Below are positions 27,628 through 37,772 of a stretch of DNA of 64,000 nt, piece by piece (the stretch's first letter is position 1; each line of letters begins with the position of its first letter). The position numbers and the translations under genes were made by a program. The DNA is from Brochothrix campestris FSL F6-1037 (GTDB lineage: Bacteria; Bacillota; Bacilli; Lactobacillales; Listeriaceae), in assembly GCF_000525915.1 (NCBI RefSeq), contig NZ_AODH01000001.1, forward strand, positions 38,122 to 102,121, given 5' to 3'. The notes under the pieces were generated by a model. The model was not told where the DNA came from, did not search any database, and saw nothing but the letters and a program-made list of their open reading frames with translations.

Positions 27628-29019
27628 TTAGTTTTGTTTTTTGGGGATGACGAATAAAATGGAGATGATCGCCAACACACAGAACAGAATGTTTGTAAGC
27701 AAACCAACTGTTGCCCCTGTTGTATAGCTAACACTAGCACTTAAACCATTGTAGATTGCCACTGAAATGGCAACACCTAAGGCACCACCGAGTGAACTAG
27801 CCATCTTATAAAGTCCGGCCGCCACACCTGCTTTTTCATTCGGTACACTTGAAATTGCAGTATCGGTTGATGGCGTCGCGTAAATACCGAGCCCCATTCC
27901 GAAGAAACTATAACCAATGAAAACAAGAATCTGATAGGCGATACCATCGACCATCGTTAATGCCATCAGCCCTACCCCAAAACCTGATAATAATGTACCG
28001 AGTAGCATCGGTTTACGCGCGCCGATTTTTTGTAATAATTTTTCACCAATTCGAATGGTAATTAATACTAAACAAAGGTAACCAATTGAGAGCATCCCTG
28101 TCTTAGCGGCTGATAGCCCCCGGCCTTGTTGCATGTATGTATTAATAACAATCATTGTCCCTGCCACAGCATTGAGCAAGAAGTTCGAAATGGTAGCCCC
28201 TGTGTAGCCGCGGTTCTCAAATAAGCTAAAGTCGATGAAGCTGTTACTTTTGCTTTTTTCAACCTTAACAAACAGTGTCACACCGATAATAATGACAAAC
28301 GCTAACACGATACTTGTACCGCTTAACCAACCAAATTCGCTCCCTTTTGAGACTAAAATATTCAAGGCGATCATTGAGATAACAAACAGTGTCAAACCAA
28401 GTGAGTCGAATTTAGCCTTCACCGTTGTAATAACCTTACTTTCGGGTGTGCCCATTATTAACAGGGCACTAATTAACGAAATGATAATTGAAAAAATAAA
28501 GACATAACGCCACCCGAGTGAGCTTGCGATTGCGCCACCGAAAAATGAACATAAACCTGAACCACCCCATGAACCAATTGACCAAAAACTGAGGGCACGT
28601 TGACGTTCTTTTCCAGCATAATAGGTTTTTACGAGGGCCATTGTTGCCGGCATAATACAGGCTGCAGCTAACCCTTGTAAAATCCGACCACTAATAAAGA
28701 GTACCGAACCATTGGCTAATACGAGGGCCAATGAACCAATAATGTTAAAAGCGAGACCGGCATAAGTCAATTTCACCCGCCCGAGTTTATCAGCTAACCC
28801 ACCAGCAACAACGATGAAAATACCTGAAAACAAACCGGTCATTGAAATACCAATATTTAATATCCCTGATGATACCCCTAAATCCTTTTGTACATCTGGC
28901 GCCATATTCAGTAACGATTGGGCAAAGAGCCAAAAAGTTAAGACCGAAAAGACAATCCCGACTAATAATTTATTCGTTCCCTTAAAATCCTGTGTCGCTT
29001 GTTGTGTTGAATTACTCAT
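27628..29019 (-). CDS. MFS exporter, DHA2 (14-segment) type
   Basis: A 463-residue membrane protein of the major facilitator superfamily. The motif A loop GGLADKLGRVK follows the second segment and GRILQGLAAACIMPATMAL is motif C-like, which marks drug:H+ antiporters of the DHA2 (QacA/EmrB/SdrM) group. Its start ATG 29019 overlaps the stop of the M20 peptidase gene by 8 bases with GGAGG upstream. The two are therefore translated together; the exporter may handle a product of that hydrolase, or an amidated compound. Confidence 0.9.
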   Translation of the reverse strand: MSNSTQQATQDFKGTNKLLVGIVFSVLTFWLFAQSLLNMAPDVQKDLGVSSGILNIGISMTGLFSGIFIVVAGGLADKLGRVKLTYAGLAFNIIGSLALVLANGSVLFISGRILQGLAAACIMPATMALVKTYYAGKERQRALSFWSIGSWGGSGLCSFFGGAIASSLGWRYVFIFSIIISLISALLIMGTPESKVITTVKAKFDSLGLTLFVISMIALNILVSKGSEFGWLSGTSIVLAFVIIIGVTLFVKVEKSKSNSFIDFSLFENRGYTGATISNFLLNAVAGTMIVINTYMQQGRGLSAAKTGMLSIGYLCLVLITIRIGEKLLQKIGARKPMLLGTLLSGFGVGLMALTMVDGIAYQILVFIGYSFFGMGLGIYATPSTDTAISSVPNEKAGVAAGLYKMASSLGGALGVAISVAIYNGLSASVSYTTGATVGLLTNILFCVLAIISILFVIPKKQN

Positions 29020-30221
29020 GATGTGTGCCTCCTTCTGTTAAATAATGAACGACTGCACTACTCATCACCTTACCTGCAATTAAAAGACAGTTTTCATCAA
29101 TATCAAAATGAGGATGATGGTGAGGATATACTGGTTTTCCAGGTGTATGGGCACCAACAAAGAAGAAGCAACTCGGACGTTCTTCAGCATAATGAGCAAA
29201 ATCTTCTGACGGTGTTTGCGGACCACAATCAAACACACGTGTCACTTCAGGTATATTATCAGCTCGAATGGCCTCCGTTACAAGTTGCGTCATTTCGGCA
29301 TCATTAACACAGACCGGATAATCATTGGCATAATCTAACTCGTAAGTTAGTCCGAAGGCATCGCTAATCCCAGCTAAAATTTGTTTGAACTGTTGTTCAA
29401 CAACAGCTCGTGTCTCTTCTTTCATCACACGGACATCACCTTCTAAAGTGACACTATCTTTAATGACATTGGCTGAGCCTTTTTCCATCGAAGGACCCAA
29501 TTGTAACAGTAGCGGAATCAAACGGACTCACACGACGACTGACAATGGTTTGGATGGCATTAATAAACTGGGCACCCGCAACGATTGTATCATTCGCATC
29601 TTGAGGTGTTGAACCATGCCCGCCTTTACCTTGTAGCTTTACCTTAAAGGTTGCTCGGCCGGTGTGAACTGAGCCGGGATGAATCCCAACTGTGCCCACT
29701 TCCATGTTACTCATAACATGAATCCCAAAGACATTATCAATGCCTTCCAAACAGCCGGCTTTAATCATTCCGATTGAACCACCTGGTGGTACTTCTTCGG
29801 CCGGTTGATGAATAATTCGAACTGAACCTGGCAATTGCGCCTTCAGCTCAATTAAGCAATCGGCCAACACCATCATGTAAGCTGTATGACCATCATGGCC
29901 ACAGGCATGCATCACACCCTCGTTCTCAGAGGCAAACGGTAAGCCAGTTGCTTCTTTAATCGGCAAGGCATCAAAGTCAGCCCGAATCGCTAGACTTGGT
30001 CCTGGTAAACCACCCTTAATATCAATTAATACTCCGTTTTGGCCACCAATTTGCGTTTTTACAACACAATCCTTGCCCTCATAAAAGGCAGCGATGTATT
30101 TGGCTGTTTCTGTCTCCTGAAATGATAATTCGGGATGTCTGTGAAGATGACGACGAATTTTGATCATCTCAGCTTCTTTTTCGTTAAGTAAGGTAAATAA
30201 TTGCGCTTGTAATGTAGTCAT
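29012..30221 (-). pseudogene. M20 family amidohydrolase (HipO/AbgB-like), one frameshift
   Basis: A zinc aminoacylase/amidohydrolase that splits N-acyl amino acids or hippurate-like amides. The N-terminal piece shows RRHLHRHPELSFQE, RADFDALPI, HACGHDGHTA with metal ligands, and PAEEVPPGG. The C-terminal piece has PSEDFAHY and HHPHFDIDE. They meet in a short A-run (T5 at 29480-29484 on the given strand): with four A the frame is continuous, 402 residues, family length. Coupled to the MFS exporter downstream. ATG 30221 follows GAGGAGAG. Confidence 0.9.
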
Positions 30222-30244
30222 AATGTTTCTCTCCTCTCAACTGA

Positions 30245-30262
30245 TACTTTAAATTTAAAGTA
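30245..30262. promoter_or_regulatory. 18-base perfect palindrome upstream of the amidohydrolase gene
   Basis: TACTTTAAATTTAAAGTA lies 24 bases upstream of the amidohydrolase start, between it and the divergent AraC-type gene. A perfect palindrome in a divergent promoter gap is a good operator candidate; which regulator binds is unknown. Confidence 0.55.
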
Positions 30263-30330
30263 AAAACACACCCTTAACAAGGTCGTTTCTTTCTAATAGA
30301 CAGCCTTTTCATTTTTTTGATTTAAAACTG

Positions 30331-30374
30331 AAAAAAAAAGACCATAAAAAGAACTTATCAGCCCTTTTTATGGT
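30331..30374 (-). terminator. Hairpin with T-run in front of the AraC-type gene
   Basis: ACCATAAAAAG (30341-30351) and CTTTTTATGGT (30364-30374) form an 11-pair stem. On the minus strand nine T follow, so it has the form of a terminator for antisense transcription. It covers the first in-frame ATG (30370) of the AraC-type gene. Confidence 0.5.
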
Positions 30375-32696
30375 ATATTTTAACTACTCGGAGGGGGTTT
30401 TTGTCATTGACACTATAAATTATCGGTTGAATTATCACTACTTAACTAGCCACACACATTGTTTTTACAACGAAACAACATTATTACTCGTCTTAAAAGG
30501 AAAAATGGCTGTCACACGTGAATCTGAAGCCGTTCAGTTATGCGAGAGTGATTGTTTTATTCTCAATATCAATGATCGTATCGAAAAGACGCCACTAAAT
30601 CACGAAGAAGCGGTTTATGTCGAATTAGCGATTAATAGTATCTTTTTCGCATCACAGTATCCAGCCTTTTTCCATACAGCTTTTTTCATAGGTGAATCAA
30701 TGAGCTGCGTTCTCTTACGCAAGCAGATGGCTGAACTTTGTTTGATTGACTTTTCTTCAGACTCATTAAAAAAAAACAAAACAAACCATCGCCCTCCTTC
30801 AAGTCATTCTTACTATGACACAACAATTCAAACAAGAAAATACGCACGTAAACGCTCTACACAATAATCAAAAAATCAATGACATCATGACTTATATCGA
30901 AGACCATTTTGGAGAACAACTGGACCTCCATACGGTTGCAAACGTTTTTTTTTATGGCGAAGTCAACGTTATCTAAACTTTTCAAACGTGAAACTGGTTA
31001 TTTTTTTTCTGACTACTTACGACTAATTCAAATAAGAGCAAGCGTAACAGAACTGCTCTATAACAAAAAAAAGCATTGAAACTATCGCCATTGATAATGG
31101 TTTTAAAACAGCAAAAACATTCAGACAACAGTTTAAAAAAAATCATTGGTGTCCCCCCCACAACTTATCGCCAGAAACAACAGCAGCAACCAAATTCTAC
31201 TGTTTCTATGATTACTGAAACAAAAAACGCTTCAATTTTAACCCCGCTTTACCGATACGCAGATATTGTTTCAAACGAAGAACTCCCATTATTAACGACA
31301 TCAAAACATCAACAATTAACAATCACTCCAAAAGCACCAACTAAACTAGAAAAACCCGGAGTGATTATTAACATCGAATCGCTTGAATGCCTGTCTCGAA
31401 AAAGTGTTCAAGCTGACATATGTGCGCTTATTAAAATTGCCAATATCAAATATATTGGCATCCACTCACTCATCAATGAAATACCGATAGCTAGTCAAAT
31501 TTATCAAGAAGAACGTATCAATGCCTTCCCACAGTTTGAGGAATTAGATAATAGCTTTGCTTTTTTAGATGAATACAAGTTAGAACTGTTTTACAACTTT
31601 TCATTAACAGTTTATAGTCAACGTAATCATAAAGAAAGCACCTACATCTTGGAATTCATACAACACTATAATCGAACAAGAATTCAAAAACAACAACCCC
31701 TATGGCATTTTAATTGTCTACTCGATTTAAATTCGCTATCTAGAAATACTGAAATGTTTACAGATGTTGCTACTATTCTAAAAAAACCACCTGCCCTCGT
31801 GTCGAGTGGGAGCAGAAATGCCGATTGACGATCCTTTTACTACCAATTACATCAATCCAATGTATTATACTAAGGTTTTCGTGAAGTGTGATTTTCTATC
31901 TTTTGTGGCAGATCCTAACCATGTCTTTTTCAATGCCGATAATTTTAAAGATAAACAATCAAACCAACGTTATGTTATCGAAAAAACCCGATTCATCAAA
32001 CAACAAATGCAACTTCATGGTATTGACTGTCCACTTTATTTGAGCGATTGGAATACTTTGACAGGGAACACTAGACGTTCTAACGGCTATTTTTTCCGAG
32101 GTGCAATCATTGTAAATGATTTAATAGCTTTAAATCATTTAGTAGATGGTTATGGTTTCTGGCTCAATATTGAGATTTATGAAAAACATGGACGTTCGAA
32201 TAATGTCCATCCTGATGGTTTAGAATTATTTCATTATTTCAGTGGTAAACGTCCAACCTATTTTAGTCTAGAGCTAACACAACGACTTGAGGGAGAAATC
32301 ATTTCACAAGGCGACAACTATCTTCTTACAGGTTACAACGGTCACTACCAGCTCTTACTTTGGCATACAACCTATTTCAACCCTGTCTATTCGTCTGAAG
32401 AAATTTTTGTTGCCGGTCACGCCATGTCTTTCTCAATCACAATGAATAATCTAAAACAAGCAAATTATCAAGTTAAACAACTCGAATTTAATCGTCATCA
32501 CGGAGCTCTTTTCTATGCTTATGATAAATTTCAAGAGGCACCCTCACTTGATTATGAGACGCAAACATACATTAATGCAGCGACCCATTTACAATTGAAA
32601 AACTATCTTTTCAGATGCTCGCCAAAAAAGTCTCTATCACTCACGTTAGACGCGAATGCAGTTGTACTCTTAGAATTTAACTCGCTTTCTAACTAG
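30370..32696 (+). pseudogene. AraC-type regulator with GH39-like C-terminal domain, five frameshifts
   Basis: Reconstructed, this is one protein of about 761 residues in three parts: an N-terminal cupin-like sensing domain, an AraC HTH pair (LSKLFKRETGYFF, ETIAIDNGFKTAKTFRQQF, IGVPPTTYRQ), and a large domain like glycoside hydrolase family 39 (YLSDWNTLTGN, DGYGFWLNIE, LLTGYNGHYQLLLWH). Regulators of this build occur in Bacillota and are thought to sense sugars. Breaks: A9 at 30768, T9 at 30945, A8 at 31065, A8 at 31135 and GGG at 31810; each is one base too long. Removing five bases gives an exact open frame to 32696. The start is uncertain: ATG 30370 lacks a ribosome site, while a strong GGAGGGGG precedes only an ATT codon at 30406. 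Confidence 0.8.
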
Positions 32697-32704
32697 TGCA
32701 AAGA

Positions 32705-32733
32705 TTGTAATAATCGTCAAAACATTCTATACT
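32705..32733 (+). promoter_or_regulatory. Promoter of the LysR-type gene
   Basis: TTGTAA (32705-32710), 17-base spacer, TATACT (32728-32733), 35 bases before the proposed start codon. Confidence 0.65.
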
Positions 32734-32767
32734 TATAGTATATAACCGTAGATAGGAGGAATTAGTG

Positions 32768-33673
32768 ATGCGAACCAATTCACTAATGTCAAAACGATGT
32801 TAGATTATCATTATGAAACATTCTTAACCGTATGCAAAACACTGAATTATACACGTGCTGCTGAATTAATGAATATGAGCCAACCGGCCGTTAGCAATCA
32901 CATCGCTTTTTTAGAACAGCGAATGAATACTAAATTATTTATTCATAAAAACAAAAAAAGTTTTTTTTAACAGATGAAGGGAAGTTGTTATACGATAAAA
33001 TACAATTCATGATGAACTATTCTAACAAAACACTCGATGAACTCAATTCGATGAATTATACAAAAATAAACCTCGGCTGTACGCTGGCTGTAAGCGATTA
33101 TATTATCCCTTCTTTTTTCGTTGAGATGTTTAAAGAACAAAATGAATTTAAACTTAATGTATTAGTTGAAAATACCAAAACCTTATTGAGTTATCTTGCA
33201 CAAGGTAAAATTGACGCTGCTTTTATTGAGGGAGATTTCAATAAAAAAAGTTTTTTTCAAGTATACCCTTTTCAAAAGCTACTATTATCGGTGTCTGCTC
33301 ACCTGAATTTGAACTTGCTGATCACGTTCTTTCATTTGAAGATTTATTCGATTACGAGTTAATCGTTCGTGAATTAGGTTCAGGGACACGGAAATCCTTA
33401 GAGTCGCACTTATCGGAGGAACAAATTGATTTAGCTAGTTTTAAACATCAAACCACATTAGGTAGTATCGATCTCATCAAACGTGTCGTTGAACAAAATA
33501 TCGGGATTACTTTTATGTTTGACGTCTGTGTCCAAGATGAATTAGCCCGAGGAACCCTCAAAAAACTCAACTTAAGTCGTGAATTCAAACCGAAACAAAT
33601 GAATTTTGTCTATCTCTCAGATAACCCTACGACCGATTTCATTTTGAAAATGAGAGAACAATTCACTGATTAA
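32768..33673 (+). pseudogene. LysR-type transcriptional regulator, three frameshifts
   Basis: The N-terminal HTH reads HYETFLTVCKTLNYTRAAEL and NMSQPAVSNHIAFLEQR, the classic LysR winged helix, followed by LTDEGKLLYDKI. The effector domain continues through ISL-type segments (INLGCTLAVSDYIIP, VVEQNIGITF) to a stop at 33673. It breaks at A4 (32791), T8 (32951) and T4 (33268). Each needs one added base, opposite to the excess bases in the neighbouring gene. With these the protein has 302 residues, family length. Start ATG 32768 follows AGGAGG by 8 bases. Target genes unknown; no divergent partner remains. Confidence 0.82.
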
Positions 33674-33705
33674 CCAAAATACATCTTCTCTATTAAAATG
33701 CAAAT

Positions 33706-33737
33706 AAAAAAGAGTGGCTCAAATGCCACTCTTTTTA
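33706..33737. terminator. Bidirectional terminator after the LysR-type gene
   Basis: AAAAAGAGTGGC pairs with GCCACTCTTTTT around six bases, with A-run and T-run on the two sides. Confidence 0.88.
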
Positions 33738-33768
33738 TTGGTCATTGCCTCATTTCCGTCTAACTAAC

Positions 33769-33818
33769 CAAAAAGCGACCAGCATAAGCTAGAATATAGC
33801 TCTAAATTACGTGGTCGC
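33769..33818 (-). terminator. Terminator of the polysaccharide locus
   Basis: GCGACCA and TGGTCGC close a large loop that contains its own AGCTA/TAGCT arm; five T follow on the minus strand. It is 13 bases after the mnaA stop. Confidence 0.7.
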
Positions 33819-33830
33819 CTCAATTACTTG

Positions 33831-34973
33831 TTATTTGAAATCGTCTGGTCGAAACGTCGTTAAACTAAATTCATAGGCCAGAGCCTCTAGGATATTTTTC
33901 GACGCTCTACCATCACCATACGGATTATCCGCGCGAGACATTCGACGTTGTTCTTCAATATCATCCAACAATTCAATCATATGCCATTTCACCTCGTTTG
34001 CTTTTGTACCTACGAGTTTTAATGTTCCTGCTTCTATCCCCTCTGGACGCTCAGTCGTATCACGTAATACGAGCACAGGTACACCTAGAGATGGCGCCTC
34101 TTCTTGAACACCACCTGAATCACTCATGATAAAATAACTACGAGCTGCTATATTGTGAAAATCGATGACATCAAGTGGTTCAATCAAATGAACACGTGGA
34201 TGATTGCCTAAAATACTTTTGGCCGCCTCTTGCACAACAGGATTCAAATGTACTGGATAAACAATTTCGACATCAGAATACAGATCAAGCACTTCACGTA
34301 TTGCTTTAAAAACGCGGCGCATTGGTGTCCCTTGATTTTCACGACGATGCATTGTTAATAAAATCAGCCGGTTTCCCGATTGAATTTTATTCAAAACTGA
34401 ATGAGAGTAATCATCAGATACAGTATAATTAAGTGCATCAATTGCAGTATTTCCAGTCACATAAATGTGCTCTTTAGGATGCGATTCTTTAAGAAGATTT
34501 TGAGCACTTGCATCGGTAGGTGCAAAATAAAAATCAGATAAAACATCTACAACTTGTCTGTTCATTTCCTCAGGGAAAGGGGATTTTTTATTCCAGGTTC
34601 GCAAACCTGCTTCAACATGCCCGATTTTTATTTGATTATAAAAAGCAGAAAGACACGCTGCAAAAGTCGTTGTCGTGTCACCATGTACAAGTACTACGTC
34701 AGGTTTTTCCGCCAACATTACTTCTTCAAGTCCTGTTAAAACATTGGCTGTTACTTTTGCTAGTGTTTGTTTATCTTTCATGACATCGAGATCGTAATCA
34801 GGGGAAATCCCAAATTGATGCAACACTTGGTCGAGCATTTGACGATGTTGAGCTGTGACCGCTACTACTGACTCAAACCGATTGGATTGTTTTTCAAGTT
34901 CTAATACTAGCGGCGCCATTTTTATTGCCTCCGGGCGTGTACCAAATATCGTCATAACTTTTATTTTTTTCAT
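33831..34973 (-). CDS. mnaA: UDP-N-acetylglucosamine 2-epimerase
   Basis: Converts UDP-GlcNAc to UDP-ManNAc, the precursor of the teichoic acid linkage unit and of ManNAcA polymers. The 380-residue cytoplasmic enzyme has the GT-B-like fold with FGTRPEAIKMAPL, HGDTTTTFA, HVEAGLRT, PFPEEMNRQ, the TMHRRENQG segment and SDSGGVQEEAP. AAAGGAGCAG precedes ATG 34973. It is the last gene of the envelope polysaccharide locus, whose dehydrogenase gene (45262-46550) would use its product. Confidence 0.96.
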   Translation of the reverse strand: MKKIKVMTIFGTRPEAIKMAPLVLELEKQSNRFESVVAVTAQHRQMLDQVLHQFGISPDYDLDVMKDKQTLAKVTANVLTGLEEVMLAEKPDVVLVHGDTTTTFAACLSAFYNQIKIGHVEAGLRTWNKKSPFPEEMNRQVVDVLSDFYFAPTDASAQNLLKESHPKEHIYVTGNTAIDALNYTVSDDYSHSVLNKIQSGNRLILLTMHRRENQGTPMRRVFKAIREVLDLYSDVEIVYPVHLNPVVQEAAKSILGNHPRVHLIEPLDVIDFHNIAARSYFIMSDSGGVQEEAPSLGVPVLVLRDTTERPEGIEAGTLKLVGTKANEVKWHMIELLDDIEEQRRMSRADNPYGDGRASKNILEALAYEFSLTTFRPDDFK

Positions 34974-34989
34974 TTCACTGCTCCTTTTC

Positions 34990-35871
34990 TTATAAATAAT
35001 AAATACTCGTTATTAGAAAAGTGGTCATAAATAACAAATACAACCATGTATACCACTTCACTTGTATTTTTTTACGTTCGATTTTTTCGTAAGGAATTGT
35101 TTGCTTGAGCATTTGCTGATGTTGTTGATTTTCTCTTACTGGTACTGCTAGTTGTTTAATGTCATTAACAAACTGCTGGTACTCATCACATACCTGCTTT
35201 GCAGGACCATATTTTCTTACACGACCACCTTCTAACCATAAGGCTTTATTGCATAATTGGCGGATTTGAGCGAGCGAATGACTGACATAAAAAATTGTTT
35301 TTCCTTCGGCTTTAAAATCGTTAATTTTATCAATACATTTTTGATAAAAGGTTTGATCACCAACAGCTAATGCCTCGTCAATAATTAGACAATCTGGATT
35401 CATATGAATCGCGACACTGAAACCGAGTTTTGCCTTCATTCCACTCGAATAACTTTTTACCGGTTGATATAAAAAATCACCAAGCTCAGAAAAAACAACC
35501 ATTTGCGATAACAGTACGCCACTCTCTTTCTCACTGAGACCATGAAACAAACATTTCAAACGCATATTTTCAAATCCTGATAACGCAGGTTTCAAGCCAG
35601 CATTTATCGCTAATAAAGAAACCGTTCCTAAGCGTTTCACCTTGCCAGATGTAGGTGTCGTTACATCGGCTATGATATTCGATAACGTTGACTTTCCGGA
35701 TCCATTTAGACCAAGTATTGCGACAACATCTCCTTGATGAGCTCTGAAGGAAACATTCTCAAGCCCGTTGAACTGCATTCTTTTGTGTGCGGTTAATGGC
35801 TTATTTATTCGTCTTTTTTTCAATTCAAACCGTTTCGTAACATTAATGCATTCAATTGCAATTTTATTCAT
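34990..35871 (-). CDS. tagH: Polysaccharide/teichoic acid exporter ATPase (TagH-like)
   Basis: ATPase of an ABC exporter for undecaprenyl-linked polymers. Walker A GLNGSGKST, signature YSSGMKAKLGF, Walker B CLIIDEALAVGD and the switch His are present. Unlike ordinary ATPases it continues after the ATP domain into a linker and ends in a single membrane segment (about residues 270-290), a shortened version of the TagH C-terminal region. Start ATG 35871 follows GGAGGAG. It lies directly behind its permease partner. Confidence 0.92.
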   Translation of the reverse strand: MNKIAIECINVTKRFELKKRRINKPLTAHKRMQFNGLENVSFRAHQGDVVAILGLNGSGKSTLSNIIADVTTPTSGKVKRLGTVSLLAINAGLKPALSGFENMRLKCLFHGLSEKESGVLLSQMVVFSELGDFLYQPVKSYSSGMKAKLGFSVAIHMNPDCLIIDEALAVGDQTFYQKCIDKINDFKAEGKTIFYVSHSLAQIRQLCNKALWLEGGRVRKYGPAKQVCDEYQQFVNDIKQLAVPVRENQQHQQMLKQTIPYEKIERKKIQVKWYTWLYLLFMTTFLITSIYYL

Positions 35872-35883
35872 TGACTCCTCCAT

Positions 35884-36693
35884 TTACATATAATTCACAT
35901 ATTCTTTTTGATAGCGTTGATGAATATAAGCGCCGCAGGCAAATATTATGAGCGTGATACTCCAAAAATAACAACTATCCACAATCAAACTACGACCGTT
36001 ATCAATCCCAAACCAACCAGATCGAAACCCTTCGATAATATGAAGTAACGGATTTAAATGCATTAACTTGGCAAGCAGTTGATGTTGACTAAAATCCAAC
36101 TGAATAATGACGCCTGACAAAAACAATAACAAACGCATCGATGCATTAATCATCAATTGATAATCTCTGAACCGTACAGTTATACTAGCGTTCAACAAAT
36201 TAATCGCACCTAAAAATAACCACATTTCAAAAAAAGCATAACTTAGTCTCCAGCCATTAACAGCTGAGGATGTACCCGTCACTGTCAAAATCAAACATAA
36301 AAGCAGAGACATTATTACAAATGCCGGTAAGTTTCTCACAAGTGCTATGCTTGGTAAAATCGTTGTCGAAAAATTTGTACGCACCACTAAGGGCAGTTGA
36401 GTATGTATCGATTTTGCACCTTGAATAACTGTGGCACTAATGAAAAACCAAGGAATGATACCTCCTAATAACCAACTGATATAAGGAATATCGCTAACAC
36501 CGATACTTTCACGTGCTACAAAAACACCGAAAATAAGATAATATACCAAAACTTGGATTAAAGGACTGAGTAATTCCCACCAAAAACCTAGTCTATATAA
36601 ATGGTAGGTTGCTTTTCGATCATACTGAGCTAATCGTAATATAATACGAAAATATAAAAAATGGACCTTTAAAACATTGAAAGAGGCTCTCAT
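35884..36693 (-). CDS. tagG: Polysaccharide/teichoic acid exporter permease (TagG-like)
   Basis: A 269-residue ABC-2 permease with six membrane segments and the amphipathic N-terminal interface helix typical of TagG/Wzm proteins. Conserved features include the YYLIFGVFVARESIG segment and the re-entrant helix region before the last segments. Its ATG overlaps the stop of the alpha/beta hydrolase gene. It should form a 2+2 complex with TagH and flip lipid-linked chains outward. Confidence 0.91.
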   Translation of the reverse strand: MRASFNVLKVHFLYFRIILRLAQYDRKATYHLYRLGFWWELLSPLIQVLVYYLIFGVFVARESIGVSDIPYISWLLGGIIPWFFISATVIQGAKSIHTQLPLVVRTNFSTTILPSIALVRNLPAFVIMSLLLCLILTVTGTSSAVNGWRLSYAFFEMWLFLGAINLLNASITVRFRDYQLMINASMRLLLFLSGVIIQLDFSQHQLLAKLMHLNPLLHIIEGFRSGWFGIDNGRSLIVDSCYFWSITLIIFACGAYIHQRYQKEYVNYM

Positions 36694-37748
36694 TCACCTG
36701 TTTCTCCCGCAACGAATTCCTCTACCCATTGACGCATCAATGGGCCAAAATAGGTACCTGTTAAGGAATGATCCTCGTAATCTGCTATATCAAGCATGTA
36801 AGGCACTTTCTTGGCATCGCAACCATCTAAAAACGGTTTTAAATGTTCTGTGTAATGATAGTCGAAACGACCCGCATGAAAATACATTTCTGGTATTTTT
36901 TTACAACTTAAAAATCGACTTTTTATAATATTGTTGAGATGATGATGCATTTGTTCAGGTCGATTACCTACCATTTTTTCATAGGCAGCCTTAACATATT
37001 TATTTTTACACAAACCTTCTGTACAAGTACTAATGTAAATTTGTGGATTCCCCACCAAAGTTTTTCCATAACTATAGGTTAGGGCATAATAGAGGGCAAT
37101 TGAGCCACCTTTACTCGAACCTGCTGTAATAATATGGTTGGGACTAATGTTTAATTCATTCGCAATTTTAGTAATTAGAGCCACGACCGTCCGTTCATAA
37201 TCACGCGCTCCTTCTCTTCCTAGGCAGAAACAAAATTGATCCTCGTACGAGTCTAAAATATACAAACGATTTACCGCAACACCATCTAAGGTACGAATGT
37301 AATTATAGACTGGTGGTTTACCTTTGTATTCATGCGTCGAAATTCCCGGAAAAATAACCACTAAATGATCTGATGGCGCCTCATGAAAAACGTACTTGAC
37401 AGCTAAATCATTAAAATATATATCTTCCTTATAAAATTTAGCTTCCAATAACTTTCCTGTATGGTTATCAACGTAGGCGGTTTCACTCATTTTATTAATT
37501 ATAAGTTTGCCGTTACGTTTTACGAAAAACTGGATTTTATAAGCACCACTTTCGATTGTTTCAAATGAAACAGTCAATTGACTATTTTTTACCATTTTAT
37601 AGTTGCTGCGGTACATTATCCCATTGTTAACGATTACATAATAGGCGTAATTATATTCCGCATTGTCTGTTATATTTAACAATTCACCTGTCCAAGTGAC
37701 TGTGGTCCCTGTCAATCCGGGGGAATTAATACGTAATTGTCCGTTCAT
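36690..37748 (-). CDS. Alpha/beta hydrolase-like protein of the envelope locus
   Basis: A 352-residue cytoplasmic protein in two parts. Residues 1-115 look like a beta-sandwich; the rest is an alpha/beta-hydrolase fold with the nucleophile motif AGSSKGGSIALYYAL, a candidate Asp in HAGRFDYHY and a late His in YEDHSLTG. The composition is like Asp2- and XcbB/CpsF-type proteins in capsule or glycoprotein export loci, some of which act on sugar acetyl groups. A role in modifying or releasing the polymer is inferred from position between glycosyltransferases and the exporter, not from sequence. AGAGGTGTG precedes the ATG. Co-translated with tagG. Confidence 0.72.
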   Translation of the reverse strand: MNGQLRINSPGLTGTTVTWTGELLNITDNAEYNYAYYVIVNNGIMYRSNYKMVKNSQLTVSFETIESGAYKIQFFVKRNGKLIINKMSETAYVDNHTGKLLEAKFYKEDIYFNDLAVKYVFHEAPSDHLVVIFPGISTHEYKGKPPVYNYIRTLDGVAVNRLYILDSYEDQFCFCLGREGARDYERTVVALITKIANELNISPNHIITAGSSKGGSIALYYALTYSYGKTLVGNPQIYISTCTEGLCKNKYVKAAYEKMVGNRPEQMHHHLNNIIKSRFLSCKKIPEMYFHAGRFDYHYTEHLKPFLDGCDAKKVPYMLDIADYEDHSLTGTYFGPLMRQWVEEFVAGETGE

Positions 37749-37772
37749 CTACACACCTCTTAATTTATATTT

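Noticed and set aside
34520..34783. Plus-strand open frame opposite mnaA
   Set aside because: It is a mirror of the conserved mnaA coding sequence, without ribosome site or family resemblance.
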